Assembly (NCBI GenBank): GCA_902599995.1 | Contig: CACKHN010000006.1 | Location: 1 to 64,000, forward strand | Direction: 5' to 3' | DNA: 64,000 nucleotides | Source of the DNA: an uncultured Pelagibacteraceae bacterium | GTDB taxonomy: Bacteria > Pseudomonadota > Alphaproteobacteria > Pelagibacterales > Pelagibacteraceae | Shown here: positions 7,916 to 17,039 of the stretch, in pieces | How the letters are laid out: each line of letters starts with the position of its first letter | Position numbering within the stretch: the stretch's first letter is position 1 | Notes under the pieces: generated by a model | Told to the model about the DNA's origin: nothing | Databases searched by the model: none | Seen by the model: the letters and a program-made list of their open reading frames with translations, nothing else | Position numbers and translations under genes: made by a program

Positions 7916-9328
7916 TTAGAGCTTTGTTCCACCAACTGTCATTTTATCAATTAATATAGACGGTTGTGCAACACCAACAGGAACTCCCTGTCCAGCCTTC
8001 CCACATGTACCTATACCAGGGTCTAACATCATATCATTACCCACCATTGAAACTTCTTTTAAAATAGAGGGACCATCTCCAATTAAAGTTGCTCCTTTTA
8101 TAGGAGAGCCAATTTTTCCATTAATAATTTCATAAGCCTCTGTACAATTAAATACAAATTTTCCTGAAGTGATATCTACTTGTCCACCTCCAAAGCTAAC
8201 AGCAAAAATACCCTTATCAACAGATTTGATCATCTCATCTTGGGTTTGTTTTCCACTTAACATCATAGTATTTCTCATTCTTGGTAATACAACGTGTCTG
8301 TAATTTTCTCGTCTTCCCGAACCAGTCGATCTTGTCTTCATTAATCGTGCATTAAGTCTGTCTTGCATAAAGTTTTTTAAAATTCCGTTTTCAATTAAGA
8401 CAGTTCTTTCGGTCGGTGTGCCCTCATCATCTATAGTAAGACTACCTCTTCTATTGTCTATGGTGCCATCATCAACAATTGTGACCCCTTCACTTGCAAC
8501 TTTCTGCCCCATCAGGTTATGAAATGCTGATGTCTTTTTCCTATTAAAATCACCCTCTAAACCATGCCCTATCGCTTCGTGGATTAATATTGCTGGCCAA
8601 CCTGGTCCTAAAACAACTTTCATTTCACCAGCTGGTGCAGGTTTACTTTCTAAATTAACTAAGGCAATTCTGAAAGCTTCCTCGCATACACTTTTCCAAT
8701 TATCATTTTGCAAATAATCATCATAAGACTGCCTGCCTCCAATGCCATACACACCTGTTTCTTTTCTTCCATCTTTTTCAAGCATTACAGAAACATTAAA
8801 TCTAATTAAAGGTCTGATGTCTGTAATTGACTCACCACCTGATCTGATTATTTCAATTGACTTATGTTCACCTAAAAAATTTGCCGTAACCTGTTTTACT
8901 GCTCCATCTTTTTTTCTTAAATAATCGTTCACCTTGTTAAGAACTTCAAGCTTTGAGTTTAAAGTTTTTTGTTCTATGGGATTTATATCATTATAAAATT
9001 TTTTGTTAGATGTTGGTATCTCGTTATTATAAGTGCCTTTGATTGATTTAAGTGTTGACTGAAGATTTTCTGCTGAATTCTTTAAAGAGTCTTTTGAAAT
9101 CTCATTTGAGTAGGAGTATGCAACAACTTCCTCTGAGACAGCCCTAAATCCAAAGCCTAGATCAGAACTATAATTTGAGCTCTTAATCTTATTATCATCT
9201 AAGACAATCGACTCTGACTTTGAATCCTCTAAATACAACTCTCCATCGTCACAATTTTTTAAAGTATCTGAAACTATATTTTCAGCATCTTTTCTTACTA
9301 AGTCAGATTTATCAAAGAAATTACTCAT
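7916..9328 (-). CDS. tldD: TldD metalloprotease catalytic subunit
   Basis: Catalytic half of the TldD/TldE zinc protease. The HEXXXH motif is present as HEAIGH at residues 250-255, with the typical following GLEGDFNRKKTSAF. The C-terminal cysteine segment GIGTCGKAGQGVPVGVAQP, which supplies a further metal contact in the family, is intact. Length of 470 is normal. It is first in a tightly packed minus-strand operon, tldD-tldE-flavoprotein. The 85 bp upstream, shared with the divergent DCC gene, should contain both promoters. Confidence 0.95.
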   Translation of the reverse strand: MSNFFDKSDLVRKDAENIVSDTLKNCDDGELYLEDSKSESIVLDDNKIKSSNYSSDLGFGFRAVSEEVVAYSYSNEISKDSLKNSAENLQSTLKSIKGTYNNEIPTSNKKFYNDINPIEQKTLNSKLEVLNKVNDYLRKKDGAVKQVTANFLGEHKSIEIIRSGGESITDIRPLIRFNVSVMLEKDGRKETGVYGIGGRQSYDDYLQNDNWKSVCEEAFRIALVNLESKPAPAGEMKVVLGPGWPAILIHEAIGHGLEGDFNRKKTSAFHNLMGQKVASEGVTIVDDGTIDNRRGSLTIDDEGTPTERTVLIENGILKNFMQDRLNARLMKTRSTGSGRRENYRHVVLPRMRNTMMLSGKQTQDEMIKSVDKGIFAVSFGGGQVDITSGKFVFNCTEAYEIINGKIGSPIKGATLIGDGPSILKEVSMVGNDMMLDPGIGTCGKAGQGVPVGVAQPSILIDKMTVGGTKL

Positions 9329-9413
9329 AGGAATTACATAAAGGTTTATATTATCTTTTCAACTGCTCTTTTTACACATGTACAATAATCTGATAAAAGA
9401 TAATTACTGAATT

Positions 9414-9761
9414 ATGAAAGTCTATTTCAACAATTCCTGTAAAATTTGTAAGTCTGAAATAGACTTATACAAAAAAGAAAAAATAGACGGAATAGATTGG
9501 ATTGATATAACCAACAATGAACAGGCTGAAAAAGAAACTAGTAAAAATGATAGGCAGCTTTTAAGGCGATTACATGTGAAAGATGATGAAAAAGTTTTAG
9601 AGGGGGCTGAAGCTTTTTTGTTTGTTTGGAAGAAAATACCTAAATATAGATTTTTATATAAATTTTTTAAACTACCAATAATTTTTACAATTTTTAATTA
9701 CGGATATGAAGTTGTTGCTTATTTTCTATATCTCAAAAATAAGAAACAATTGAAAAACTAA
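9414..9761 (+). CDS. DCC-family thiol-disulfide oxidoreductase (DUF393)
   Basis: A 115-residue protein with an N-terminal CxxC at Cys9 and Cys12 (YFNNSCKICKSEI), the position and context of the DCC1/DUF393 family, whose usual signature is YDGxCxxC. It is followed by WIDITN and a mid-region LEGAEAFLFVWKKIPKYRFL that matches the family pattern. The C-terminus is hydrophobic and basic. Members are predicted thioredoxin-fold redox proteins; the substrate is unknown. It is divergent from tldD and converges on the next gene with a 4-bp stop overlap. Confidence 0.75.
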   Translation: MKVYFNNSCKICKSEIDLYKKEKIDGIDWIDITNNEQAEKETSKNDRQLLRRLHVKDDEKVLEGAEAFLFVWKKIPKYRFLYKFFKLPIIFTIFNYGYEVVAYFLYLKNKKQLKN

Positions 9762-10051
9762 GCTAAAAAGAATATCATTATTTCACTTAATAAAGACATA
9801 GATAGCAAAAACATAATTAAAACGATTGCATACATAAATGTAATAATTTTATTTCTTTTCCTTCTTAACCTCACAAAGTCTTTGTCATCTAAATCTGAAA
9901 AATCTTTTTCTCCAATTACCGGATAATCATAACTCCATCTCCAAGTTGATTGACCTAATCTTGGGTCCTGACTATTGAAATATCTTATCCAAGAAAGTAC
10001 ATAACTCAGAATTATGTATAGAACGATCATAATAACAATTCCAAAAAGCAT
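9758..10051 (-). CDS. Small two-helix membrane protein, hypothetical
   Basis: A 97-residue protein with one hydrophobic segment at each end (about 1-20 and 70-96) and a polar middle containing NSQDPRLGQSTWRWSYDYPVIGEKDFSD and a basic stretch RLRRKRNK. It looks like a helical hairpin with the middle on one membrane face. It follows the lysine-rich protein gene by 30 bp on the same strand, so co-transcription is likely. No known family is recognised. Confidence 0.6.
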   Translation of the reverse strand: MLFGIVIMIVLYIILSYVLSWIRYFNSQDPRLGQSTWRWSYDYPVIGEKDFSDLDDKDFVRLRRKRNKIITFMYAIVLIMFLLSMSLLSEIMIFFLA

Positions 10052-10081
10052 GATAGATATTACTTAATATATTTAGATATA

Positions 10082-11290
10082 TTAATTGCTATTTTTGCCT
10101 CTTTTAATAGCAATTAGCTGAGTTAAAGAGTCTACCATTGTGTCCGAAGCCTTAAAAATTTCATTATTTTTAAATTCATGTGAAATATTTTTTTCTGGAT
10201 TTGTTTTGTCTTCAATCACTATACCTTCATCTGGTGAATTATTTTTAATATAAATAAGTAACAACCACTCATCGTCGGCTGCTTCATCCCATTTTACAAA
10301 AATCTCACCCGTTTCAAATCTTCTATCAATACATCTAAAAATTGACATATGTCTTGTCACATGTCTTTTATTTAATTGAAAAACTAAACTGCTTGCGCTT
10401 CTATAAAAACTTTCTAAAGAAAATTCAATTTTTTGTCTAGCAATTGTGTACTCTTTTTCTTTTCTAAGAAGTGTTTCCCTATCTTCATCTCCTTGAATTT
10501 TTACGCCTAAAGCCTCAACTCTCTCTCTTATTTTTTGATCCCTAATAATTCGATATTTTTCTTTTAATTTTTCTATTCTTTGTTGGAGACCTGCATAATC
10601 ATCTCTTTTTTCTTTTAAAGAAATTTTTTCAAGTTTTTCTAATTCTTTTACTTCTCTAACTCTGAATTTTTCAATTTGTTTATCTAATCTTAATTTTTGT
10701 AAAAACTGTTTTTGTTTCTCTGCCTGTTCAATTCTTAATAATGCCTGTTCTTTTCGTAAGAATAATTTTATATCTTTAGTTCTTTGTTTTTCTAATTTTA
10801 TTTCTTCTTTTAAAGTCTGTTCTTTTAGTTTAAGTTTTAAATCTTCTTCTTTTTGTTTTTCTTCTGCTTTTTTAATTTTTTCTAATCTTTCCTTTTCTTG
10901 TTTTTCTAATTTAATTCTTCTTGCTTCATCTTTTTTAATTATTTTGTACTGATCGATAGTGTTAGCAATTTTGTCAAAAAATCCTTGAATATATTTTTCA
11001 AAATTAAAATTTAAATTAAATTTGAATTGGGGTTTAAGAGAATTTTGAAAATTGATTAGTTTTAAAATAAAGTTTTCTTTTTTTTTTACCTTAGAAATAG
11101 AAACTTTTTTTATTTTTTTATAATTCTTAACTTTTTTTTTTTTTAAATTATTTTTTATTTTAATTTTATTTCGTTTTGCTTTCTTTTTTGAATTTTTGAT
11201 TTTTTTACGATTTTTAACTTTTACTTTATTTTTATTTTTTTTTGATTTTTTTTTTGTTTTTTTCATTTCAAGAGGATTTATATCTATCAA
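10082..11290 (-). CDS. Lysine-rich coiled-coil protein, hypothetical
   Basis: A 402-residue protein in three parts. Residues about 9-75 are almost entirely Lys, Asn, Ile and Val, with runs of basic residues, and are presumably disordered and nucleic-acid or membrane binding. Residues about 115-300 have continuous charged heptads rich in Lys, Glu, Gln and Leu (for example KEEDLKLKLKEQ), strongly suggesting a long coiled coil. The last 105 residues look globular (FRCIDRRFETGEIFVKWDEAADDEWLLLIYI). The start could instead be Met9 at 11266. It follows cfa by 4 bp, so it should be co-transcribed with it. No family is recognised. Confidence 0.75.
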   Translation of the reverse strand: MIDINPLEMKKTKKKSKKNKNKVKVKNRKKIKNSKKKAKRNKIKIKNNLKKKKVKNYKKIKKVSISKVKKKENFILKLINFQNSLKPQFKFNLNFNFEKYIQGFFDKIANTIDQYKIIKKDEARRIKLEKQEKERLEKIKKAEEKQKEEDLKLKLKEQTLKEEIKLEKQRTKDIKLFLRKEQALLRIEQAEKQKQFLQKLRLDKQIEKFRVREVKELEKLEKISLKEKRDDYAGLQQRIEKLKEKYRIIRDQKIRERVEALGVKIQGDEDRETLLRKEKEYTIARQKIEFSLESFYRSASSLVFQLNKRHVTRHMSIFRCIDRRFETGEIFVKWDEAADDEWLLLIYIKNNSPDEGIVIEDKTNPEKNISHEFKNNEIFKASDTMVDSLTQLIAIKRGKNSN

Positions 11291-11294
11291 TAAT

Positions 11295-12485
11295 TTATTG
11301 ATAAATATAGTCTCTTGTAACTGGAGTAGATCTGTAATTTTTTGTCAATTGAAATTGATAAACAACCTGGTCACCCCATTTAAATGCCATCTCGCAACCA
11401 GCTAAATAAAATTCCCACATTCTAAAAAATCTTTCATCAAACATTTGAATTATTTTTTCCTTATTTTTGATGCAGTTTTCTTTCCAGTGTCGCAAAGTAT
11501 GTGAATAATGAAGTCGTAAAACTTCAATATCAGCTACTATTAAACCTGCTTTTTCAATTGGGGTTGTAACCTCGCTTAAACTTGGTGTGTAACCACCTGG
11601 AAAAATATATTTCGTAATCCATGGATGAGGGTCCCTGGGTGGATTTACCGAACCGATAGTATGTATCAGCGAAACTCCATCATCTTTAAGCAATTTTTCA
11701 ACTTGTGAGAAGAATTTACGGTAAAATTTTCTACCTACATGCTCAAACATTCCAACACTCACTATCCTGTCAAACTTCTCATCCAACTCCCTATAATCCA
11801 TTAACTTAAAGTTAAGTTGATTTTCTAAATTAAGTTCTTTTGCTTTTTTTTGACAATAGTTAAATTGATTTTGAGATAAAGTTATTCCAGTAACCTCACA
11901 ATTAGCACTTTTTGCTATATCAATTGCTAATGATCCCCAACCACAACCAATATCTAAAACTTTTTGGTTAGGTTTGATATTTAATTTTTTTATAATATGT
12001 CTTATTTTATTATTTTGTGCATCTTCTAAAGATTCATCTTCATTTTTAAAATAAGCACATGAGTATTGTCTTTTTGGATCTAAAAATAAATCATATAGGT
12101 CATCAGAAATATCATAATGATGCGAAACATTCATTTTCGATTTTTTTATAAAATTAAAATTTGTTAAATATCGGTAAGATCCCCTTAATCTATTTATTAA
12201 ATAACTAAAGAAATTAAGATCTCCTCTTCCAAAATTCATAAGTGCAAGATCTAGAAAATCAGTAAGACTTCCATTTTCTATTTTAATTTCACCATCTGTA
12301 TATGCTTCACCAAAATAAAGATCTGGATGAAATAATAATTTGTAATGAAGTTTTTTATTAAGAATTTTAAGTTTAATAGGATTTTCTTTTTTTGGGTTTC
12401 CAATAATGTAACTTTTTGAGTTAGCATCAACTAATATAAAGCCATCTTTCTTAAAAACACTATTTAAAAATCTAGCAAGTTGCAT
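11295..12485 (-). CDS. cfa: Cyclopropane-fatty-acyl-phospholipid synthase
   Basis: SAM-dependent enzyme adding a methylene bridge to, or otherwise methylating, unsaturated phospholipid acyl chains. Residues 122-150 carry the family's HHYDISDDLYDLFLD and YSCAYF segments, and the SAM-binding VLDIGCGWGS is at 176-185. Later FEHVGRKFYRKFF and the C-terminal MWEFYLAGCEMAF are characteristic. Length of 396 is usual. It lies 1 bp from the upstream DapA-like gene and 4 bp from the downstream lysine-rich gene. Related methyltransferases make other acyl modifications, so the exact product is uncertain. Confidence 0.9.
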   Translation of the reverse strand: MQLARFLNSVFKKDGFILVDANSKSYIIGNPKKENPIKLKILNKKLHYKLLFHPDLYFGEAYTDGEIKIENGSLTDFLDLALMNFGRGDLNFFSYLINRLRGSYRYLTNFNFIKKSKMNVSHHYDISDDLYDLFLDPKRQYSCAYFKNEDESLEDAQNNKIRHIIKKLNIKPNQKVLDIGCGWGSLAIDIAKSANCEVTGITLSQNQFNYCQKKAKELNLENQLNFKLMDYRELDEKFDRIVSVGMFEHVGRKFYRKFFSQVEKLLKDDGVSLIHTIGSVNPPRDPHPWITKYIFPGGYTPSLSEVTTPIEKAGLIVADIEVLRLHYSHTLRHWKENCIKNKEKIIQMFDERFFRMWEFYLAGCEMAFKWGDQVVYQFQLTKNYRSTPVTRDYIYQ

Positions 12486-12486
12486 A

Positions 12487-13371
12487 TTAGGCTGCCAAGG
12501 AAGACTTTGTTGAAAAATTTAACTTTTCTAGGCTATCATTAAGTTCTTCTACCTCTTGAGTATTTAAAATACTTAGAGGAGGTAATAGATTTTCATAAAA
12601 TGCATTATTTTTTCCAAAATACGTGTGAAGTCCTGATATTAAATTATATTTTTCAAATACATTTCTCACATCACACAATTTTTGATTAACTTTTTGTTCA
12701 TGTCCATTTTGAAAGTCATCAAATACTTTTCTTGCTAACTCTGATGTAGCATTGCATGTAGCAGTAATTATTCCGGAACAACCTAGCTCAAGACCTCTTA
12801 ATAATTTAGATTCTGATCCGGGTAGAACTGAGAAATTATCTATTTTTAAATTTTCAAATAAATTGTATGAACTATCTTTAACTCCAACAATATTTTTTGG
12901 GTATTTTGTTACAAGTTTTTCAACACACTCAATACTAAACTTATAACCACACAATTTTTCAAAATTATAGAGAATTATTTCGCTATCAGGAATTGCATCA
13001 GCTATTTTGCTATAAAATTCTATTACTTCTTTGTCACCATATTTGTAATAAGCTGGTGGCATTATTAAAAATTTTTTAAAATTTAATGATCTGGCTACTC
13101 TCATTAAATTAATAGTTTCACCTAATGAATTTAGCCCAGTTCCAATTATGTATTTTTCTCTATATCTGCTTAAAGCTAGATGATTTAATAAATTAATTTT
13201 TTCTGAAACGGGAATTAACTGTGCCTGCCCTGTACTTCCAAAAATTGCCACCCCATGGCAACCATTATTAATGATCATTTCTGCATGTTGTATGGTTTTT
13301 TTAATGTTAAGTGTCAAATCGTTGTTTAAAATCGACATCGATGCAGCGTATATCCCACTAATTTTACTCAT
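12487..13371 (-). CDS. DapA/NAL-family Schiff-base lyase
   Basis: A 294-residue TIM-barrel aldolase of the dihydrodipicolinate synthase/N-acetylneuraminate lyase superfamily. The Schiff-base lysine is Lys165 (IVGVKDSS) and the general-base tyrosine is Tyr135 (ILYNFE). The substrate loop is GSTGQ at 45-49 rather than the usual G(T/S)TGE, and the YNxP motif is YNFE, so it is probably not the lysine-pathway DapA. A role on a 2-keto acid is plausible. It begins the cfa cluster and is divergent from the glycosyltransferase gene. Confidence 0.8.
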   Translation of the reverse strand: MSKISGIYAASMSILNNDLTLNIKKTIQHAEMIINNGCHGVAIFGSTGQAQLIPVSEKINLLNHLALSRYREKYIIGTGLNSLGETINLMRVARSLNFKKFLIMPPAYYKYGDKEVIEFYSKIADAIPDSEIILYNFEKLCGYKFSIECVEKLVTKYPKNIVGVKDSSYNLFENLKIDNFSVLPGSESKLLRGLELGCSGIITATCNATSELARKVFDDFQNGHEQKVNQKLCDVRNVFEKYNLISGLHTYFGKNNAFYENLLPPLSILNTQEVEELNDSLEKLNFSTKSSLAA

Positions 13372-13420
13372 ATTGAAAATTTATATAAAAAAACTGATTA
13401 GTAAAGTTTATAAATAACTT

Positions 13421-14371
13421 GTGAAAATATTAGGAATTCAAAATAAAATGGGTATTGGTGATACAGTAATTTACCTTCCATTTATTAGGGCAATATCGAT
13501 AAAATTCAATTGCCCAGTAAGTTTGCTTGTGAAAGAAAATTCAAAAGCTGAGGAATTTTTAAACCAAACTAACTATATTGATCAAGTTATCTACCTAAAA
13601 AAAAATGACAAAATTAAAGGGATATTAGGTTCTATCAAATTAGCAAAAGAGCTAAAAAAATATAATTTTGAAAAAGTATTCATTTTTAATTCTTCATTAA
13701 GATTTTATTTAGTTTCTAGATTGGCTAATATTAAAAAAATTTATCAATATCCACTTTTAGAAAAAAGAGAACAACACATCACTGGTGCTGCCAATAAGTT
13801 AATTAAGGATAATTTAGGCATTGATGTTAAGGAAAATCCTGAAATTCAAATTGATGAAAGTTTAGTTAAAGAAACATCAGAAAAGTTACTTATGAAAACA
13901 AACGAACTTAATATCCTGCTTGCTGTTGGAGGGTCTGGGCCAACAAAAAGAATTCCTGCAAAAACCTTTTTATCATTTATGAAAAAAATTAAAAATGTTA
14001 AAAAATGTAAATTTTTTCTTGCCACTGGTAAAAATGAAGATGAACAAAAAATTTTAAAAGAAATCTTAGATTCCGAATTTAAGGACCAATGCTTTCGTTT
14101 AGATAACCACTCCATAAATAATACTTTACCTATAATAAAAAATTGTAATGTTGCAATTTGTAACGATACGAGTTTTTCACACTTATCATCAGCGCTTGGT
14201 GTTAAAACTATCACATTAATGGCTGACACTCCTTTAATATATGGATCTTACTCAACGAACATGTATCCAATCATACCTGATGGTGAACGAACAGTCAGTC
14301 ATAATACGTTAGGTAAAGATAAAATTAATCCTGAAAAAATATTTAATAAATTGATGTCAATATTAGCTTAA
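13421..14371 (+). CDS. Glycosyltransferase family 9 (heptosyltransferase-like)
   Basis: A 316-residue GT-B enzyme with a GTG start at 13421. The N-terminus MKILGIQNKMGIGDTVIYLPFIRAI is the GT9 motif normally written as GDxxxxTPxxxxL, and the C-terminal donor-binding segment CNDTSFSHLSSALGVKTITLM is typical of ADP-heptose:LPS heptosyltransferases. It probably adds a sugar to cell-surface glycan or LPS core. The donor is unknown, and no other LPS gene is adjacent. The stop overlaps the converging J-domain gene by 4 bp. Confidence 0.8.
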   Translation: MKILGIQNKMGIGDTVIYLPFIRAISIKFNCPVSLLVKENSKAEEFLNQTNYIDQVIYLKKNDKIKGILGSIKLAKELKKYNFEKVFIFNSSLRFYLVSRLANIKKIYQYPLLEKREQHITGAANKLIKDNLGIDVKENPEIQIDESLVKETSEKLLMKTNELNILLAVGGSGPTKRIPAKTFLSFMKKIKNVKKCKFFLATGKNEDEQKILKEILDSEFKDQCFRLDNHSINNTLPIIKNCNVAICNDTSFSHLSSALGVKTITLMADTPLIYGSYSTNMYPIIPDGERTVSHNTLGKDKINPEKIFNKLMSILA

Positions 14372-14871
14372 GAAATATCTTGAAGAACAATTTCTTTAGC
14401 TTCATTTACTATAGCTGATAATCTTGCAGTCTCAGGGGAAACATCAGGATGTATTTTTTTTTGAATTTTCAAATAAGCTTTATTAACAACTTCTTTAGTA
14501 GGTTTCTTGGTAATATCTAAATTTAATATTTTGTATGCCTCTGGCACTGATAATGTAGACGAATTATTACCCTGGGCTTGATTAAAGGAGAATCTTCCAG
14601 AATTTCTGAGTGTTTGAATAAGCCTATAGAGAGATAGCATTTGAATTAAAGACAATCCTTTTAGCTTCACCAGAGCTAGGCTCGCTAAAGTTAGGGGTAA
14701 TGTTAATAAAAATTTTCCTCCTATAGCAAACAATATTGCAAAAATTACCAATATTAAAATAGTAAGCAGTCTTAAACCTTTTGACATTTTTTTAAGAGCT
14801 GCATTGGAAAACCATCTCAATAAAAAATATAAAATAATTAAAATTAACAGTGTATAAATTATAATATTCAT
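14368..14871 (-). CDS. Membrane-anchored J-domain protein
   Basis: A 167-residue protein with an N-terminal hydrophobic helix (about 1-18), a second hydrophobic region (about 34-68), then a C-terminal J-like domain (about 108-165). The diagnostic HPD tripeptide is at 141-143 (KKIHPDVSPETA), preceded by the helix II lysines. Similar TIM14/DjlA-like alphaproteobacterial proteins are thought to recruit DnaK to the inner membrane. The start is 16 bp from the divergent oligopeptidase start, so promoters must overlap. Partner and substrate are unknown. Confidence 0.8.
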   Translation of the reverse strand: MNIIIYTLLILIILYFLLRWFSNAALKKMSKGLRLLTILILVIFAILFAIGGKFLLTLPLTLASLALVKLKGLSLIQMLSLYRLIQTLRNSGRFSFNQAQGNNSSTLSVPEAYKILNLDITKKPTKEVVNKAYLKIQKKIHPDVSPETARLSAIVNEAKEIVLQDIS

Positions 14872-14887
14872 ATATTTCCTATACCTA

Positions 14888-16972
14888 ATGAAAGTACCAT
14901 ATCTAAAAAAAAAACCAGAGATAAAATCTTGTCACAATGTTGAGTGGGAAGATAATTATAGCTGGATACACCAGAAAAATATCTTGGAAGTTTTAAGAGA
15001 CAAATCAAAATTAGATCCTGAGGTAAAAAAATATTTAGAAGAAGAAAACGACTATACTGAATATCATTTAAAAGACACAAAAAATTTACAAAAAAGATTG
15101 TTTGATGAAATTAAAGGAAGAATAAAATTAGATGATGAGTCTCTTCCATATAAAGATCATACATATGAATATTGGACAAAAACTACAGAAAAAGGAAATT
15201 ATTCAATTAAACTTCGTAAAAAAATTGGTCAAAATCTCATTGAAGAAATATGGAATGGAAATAAAGAAAAAGAAAAATTAAATACTGAATATTTCGGTGT
15301 TGGTGATTTAGAGGTAAGTAATAATGATAAATATCTTGGGTATTCATTAGATCTTAAAGGTTCCGAGTATTATACAATTCACGTTAGAGATATAGAGACA
15401 AATAAAATTATTTCCAAAGAAATTACAGAAACGTCTGGTGGGATAACTTTTAGTCTAGATGATAAATATATTTTTTATTCAAAACTAGATGAAAATCATA
15501 GAGCAAGAAAAATTTATAGGCACGAGATCGGGAATTACGTAGATGAAGATAAATTAATTTTTGAAGAAAAAAGTGAAGCTTTTACGGTTAGCTTAGGACT
15601 TAGTTCAGATGAAAAGTATTATTTTATAAATACATCTGACCACAACACTTCAGAACAATACTACTTTAGTGTAGATGATGCTGAACCTTTACCAAAACTT
15701 ATTATGAGAAGAGAAAGAGGTGTTCTATATTCTATAAGCTCATGGGGTGGCAAATTTTATAACCATACAAACAAAGATGCAGAGGATTTTAAAATTGACA
15801 TTACAGATAGTTTAGAAAAACAGGATTGGACCCCATTTATTTTACCAAAAAAAGAAGTGTTGATAGGGGGACTTACTTTTCTAAATAATTGGATCATTAG
15901 ATCAGAAACATCGAATGCCCTTGATAAATTATTTGTTAGAAATAACTCAACAAATAATGAGCAAGAATTAATATTTTCAGATGAAAAAATCTATGTGCCA
16001 GGGGTTTCGCTCACTCAAAGAAATAGAAATACAGATGAAGTTTATCTTGGATACTCCTCTCCTAAGACACCTTCAAGAGTTTATAGATTTAATTTATCTA
16101 ATAAGTCCAAAAAGCTTGTTAAAGAACAAGAAATCCCATCAGGTCACAATTCAGATAATTATATTGTAGAAAGAGTCGAGTTCAAATCTCATGATGGAAG
16201 GTTAGTGCCCCTAACTATTACACGTCACAAAAAAACTAAATTAGATGGGTCTTCAAATTTACTTTTATATGGTTATGGATCTTATGGAAATTCTATGAGT
16301 CCAAGTTTTTCTTCTACTAGATTAAGTTTAATAGATAGGGATATTATTTGGGCAACTGCCCATATTAGAGGTGGAATGGAAAAAGGGATGAAGTGGTGGA
16401 AAGAGGGGAAATTAACTAACAAGAAGAATACTTTTGAAGATTATATTCACGCTGCTAAATTTTTAATAGAAAACAACTATACCTCTGAAGGTAAAATCAT
16501 TGGCATGGGTGGATCAGCAGGAGGTTTGTTAATAGGAGCTGTAGTAAATCAGTCTCCAGTGTTATTTTTAGGTGTCATAATGGCTGTGCCTTTTGTAGAC
16601 TCTTTAACAACAAATCTAGATCACTCTTTACCTCTAACAGTTGGAGAATTTGACGAATTTGGAAACGCCAAAGATAACAAAGAACATTTTGATTATATTT
16701 TTTCATATGCTCCATACAACAATATAAAAAAAATGGATTATCCCCATATGTTAATAACAACTAGCTTAAGCGATAATCGGGTTCTATTTGATGAACCTGC
16801 AAAATACACAGCCAAATTAAGAGAATATAAAACTGATAATAATTTACTTTTATTAAAAACAGAAATGAATGCTGGACATGGTGGTAAATCTGGCCGAGAT
16901 GGCGCAATTGAAGAAATTGCAGTTGACTATGCTTTTGCATTAAAAATTACAAAAAAAAATATAAATTTGTAA
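14888..16972 (+). CDS. ptrB: Oligopeptidase B / prolyl oligopeptidase family (S9)
   Basis: A cytoplasmic serine oligopeptidase of 694 residues with no signal peptide. An N-terminal beta-propeller (about 75-410) precedes a C-terminal alpha/beta-hydrolase domain. The nucleophile is Ser543 in GGSAGG, Asp629 is in SLSDNRV, and His664 is in NAGHGGKSGR, all in the spacing of S9A enzymes. The RGG motif AHIRGGMEKG is also present. Oligopeptidase B cleaves short peptides after Lys/Arg; prolyl specificity is less likely. It is followed directly by the heat-shock gene, whose putative promoter begins 2 bp after this stop. Confidence 0.9.
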   Translation: MKVPYLKKKPEIKSCHNVEWEDNYSWIHQKNILEVLRDKSKLDPEVKKYLEEENDYTEYHLKDTKNLQKRLFDEIKGRIKLDDESLPYKDHTYEYWTKTTEKGNYSIKLRKKIGQNLIEEIWNGNKEKEKLNTEYFGVGDLEVSNNDKYLGYSLDLKGSEYYTIHVRDIETNKIISKEITETSGGITFSLDDKYIFYSKLDENHRARKIYRHEIGNYVDEDKLIFEEKSEAFTVSLGLSSDEKYYFINTSDHNTSEQYYFSVDDAEPLPKLIMRRERGVLYSISSWGGKFYNHTNKDAEDFKIDITDSLEKQDWTPFILPKKEVLIGGLTFLNNWIIRSETSNALDKLFVRNNSTNNEQELIFSDEKIYVPGVSLTQRNRNTDEVYLGYSSPKTPSRVYRFNLSNKSKKLVKEQEIPSGHNSDNYIVERVEFKSHDGRLVPLTITRHKKTKLDGSSNLLLYGYGSYGNSMSPSFSSTRLSLIDRDIIWATAHIRGGMEKGMKWWKEGKLTNKKNTFEDYIHAAKFLIENNYTSEGKIIGMGGSAGGLLIGAVVNQSPVLFLGVIMAVPFVDSLTTNLDHSLPLTVGEFDEFGNAKDNKEHFDYIFSYAPYNNIKKMDYPHMLITTSLSDNRVLFDEPAKYTAKLREYKTDNNLLLLKTEMNAGHGGKSGRDGAIEEIAVDYAFALKITKKNINL

Positions 16973-16973
16973 T

Positions 16974-17000
16974 CTTGAAATATTTAAACTAATCATTAAG
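16974..17000 (+). promoter_or_regulatory. Putative RpoH (sigma-32) promoter of hsp20
   Basis: CTTGAAA at 16974-16980 matches the alphaproteobacterial RpoH -35 box well. After a 13-bp spacer, CATTAAG at 16994-17000 is a weak match to the -10 box. The site begins 2 bp after the oligopeptidase stop and about 60-85 bp before the Hsp20 start, leaving a leader long enough for the hairpins described next. The -10 is the uncertain part. Confidence 0.45.
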
Positions 17001-17007
17001 TAAACAT

Positions 17008-17030
17008 GTAAGTCGCCTAATGGGGCTTAC
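17008..17030 (+). promoter_or_regulatory. 5'-UTR hairpin upstream of hsp20
   Basis: GTAAGTC at 17008-17014 pairs with GGCTTAC at 17024-17030 (one G-U), with additional G-C pairs inside. It is the most stable structure in the leader and has no T-tract after it, so it is not a terminator. ROSE-type heat-shock leaders usually have one or more such stable upstream hairpins before the thermometer hairpin. Confidence 0.6.
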
Positions 17031-17039
17031 TAAATTTAA

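Noticed and set aside
8742-8924. Antisense open frames inside tldD, typA, ahcY, obgE and other genes
   Set aside because: These are shadows in other frames of well-conserved genes; they lack their own ribosome sites and domain similarity.
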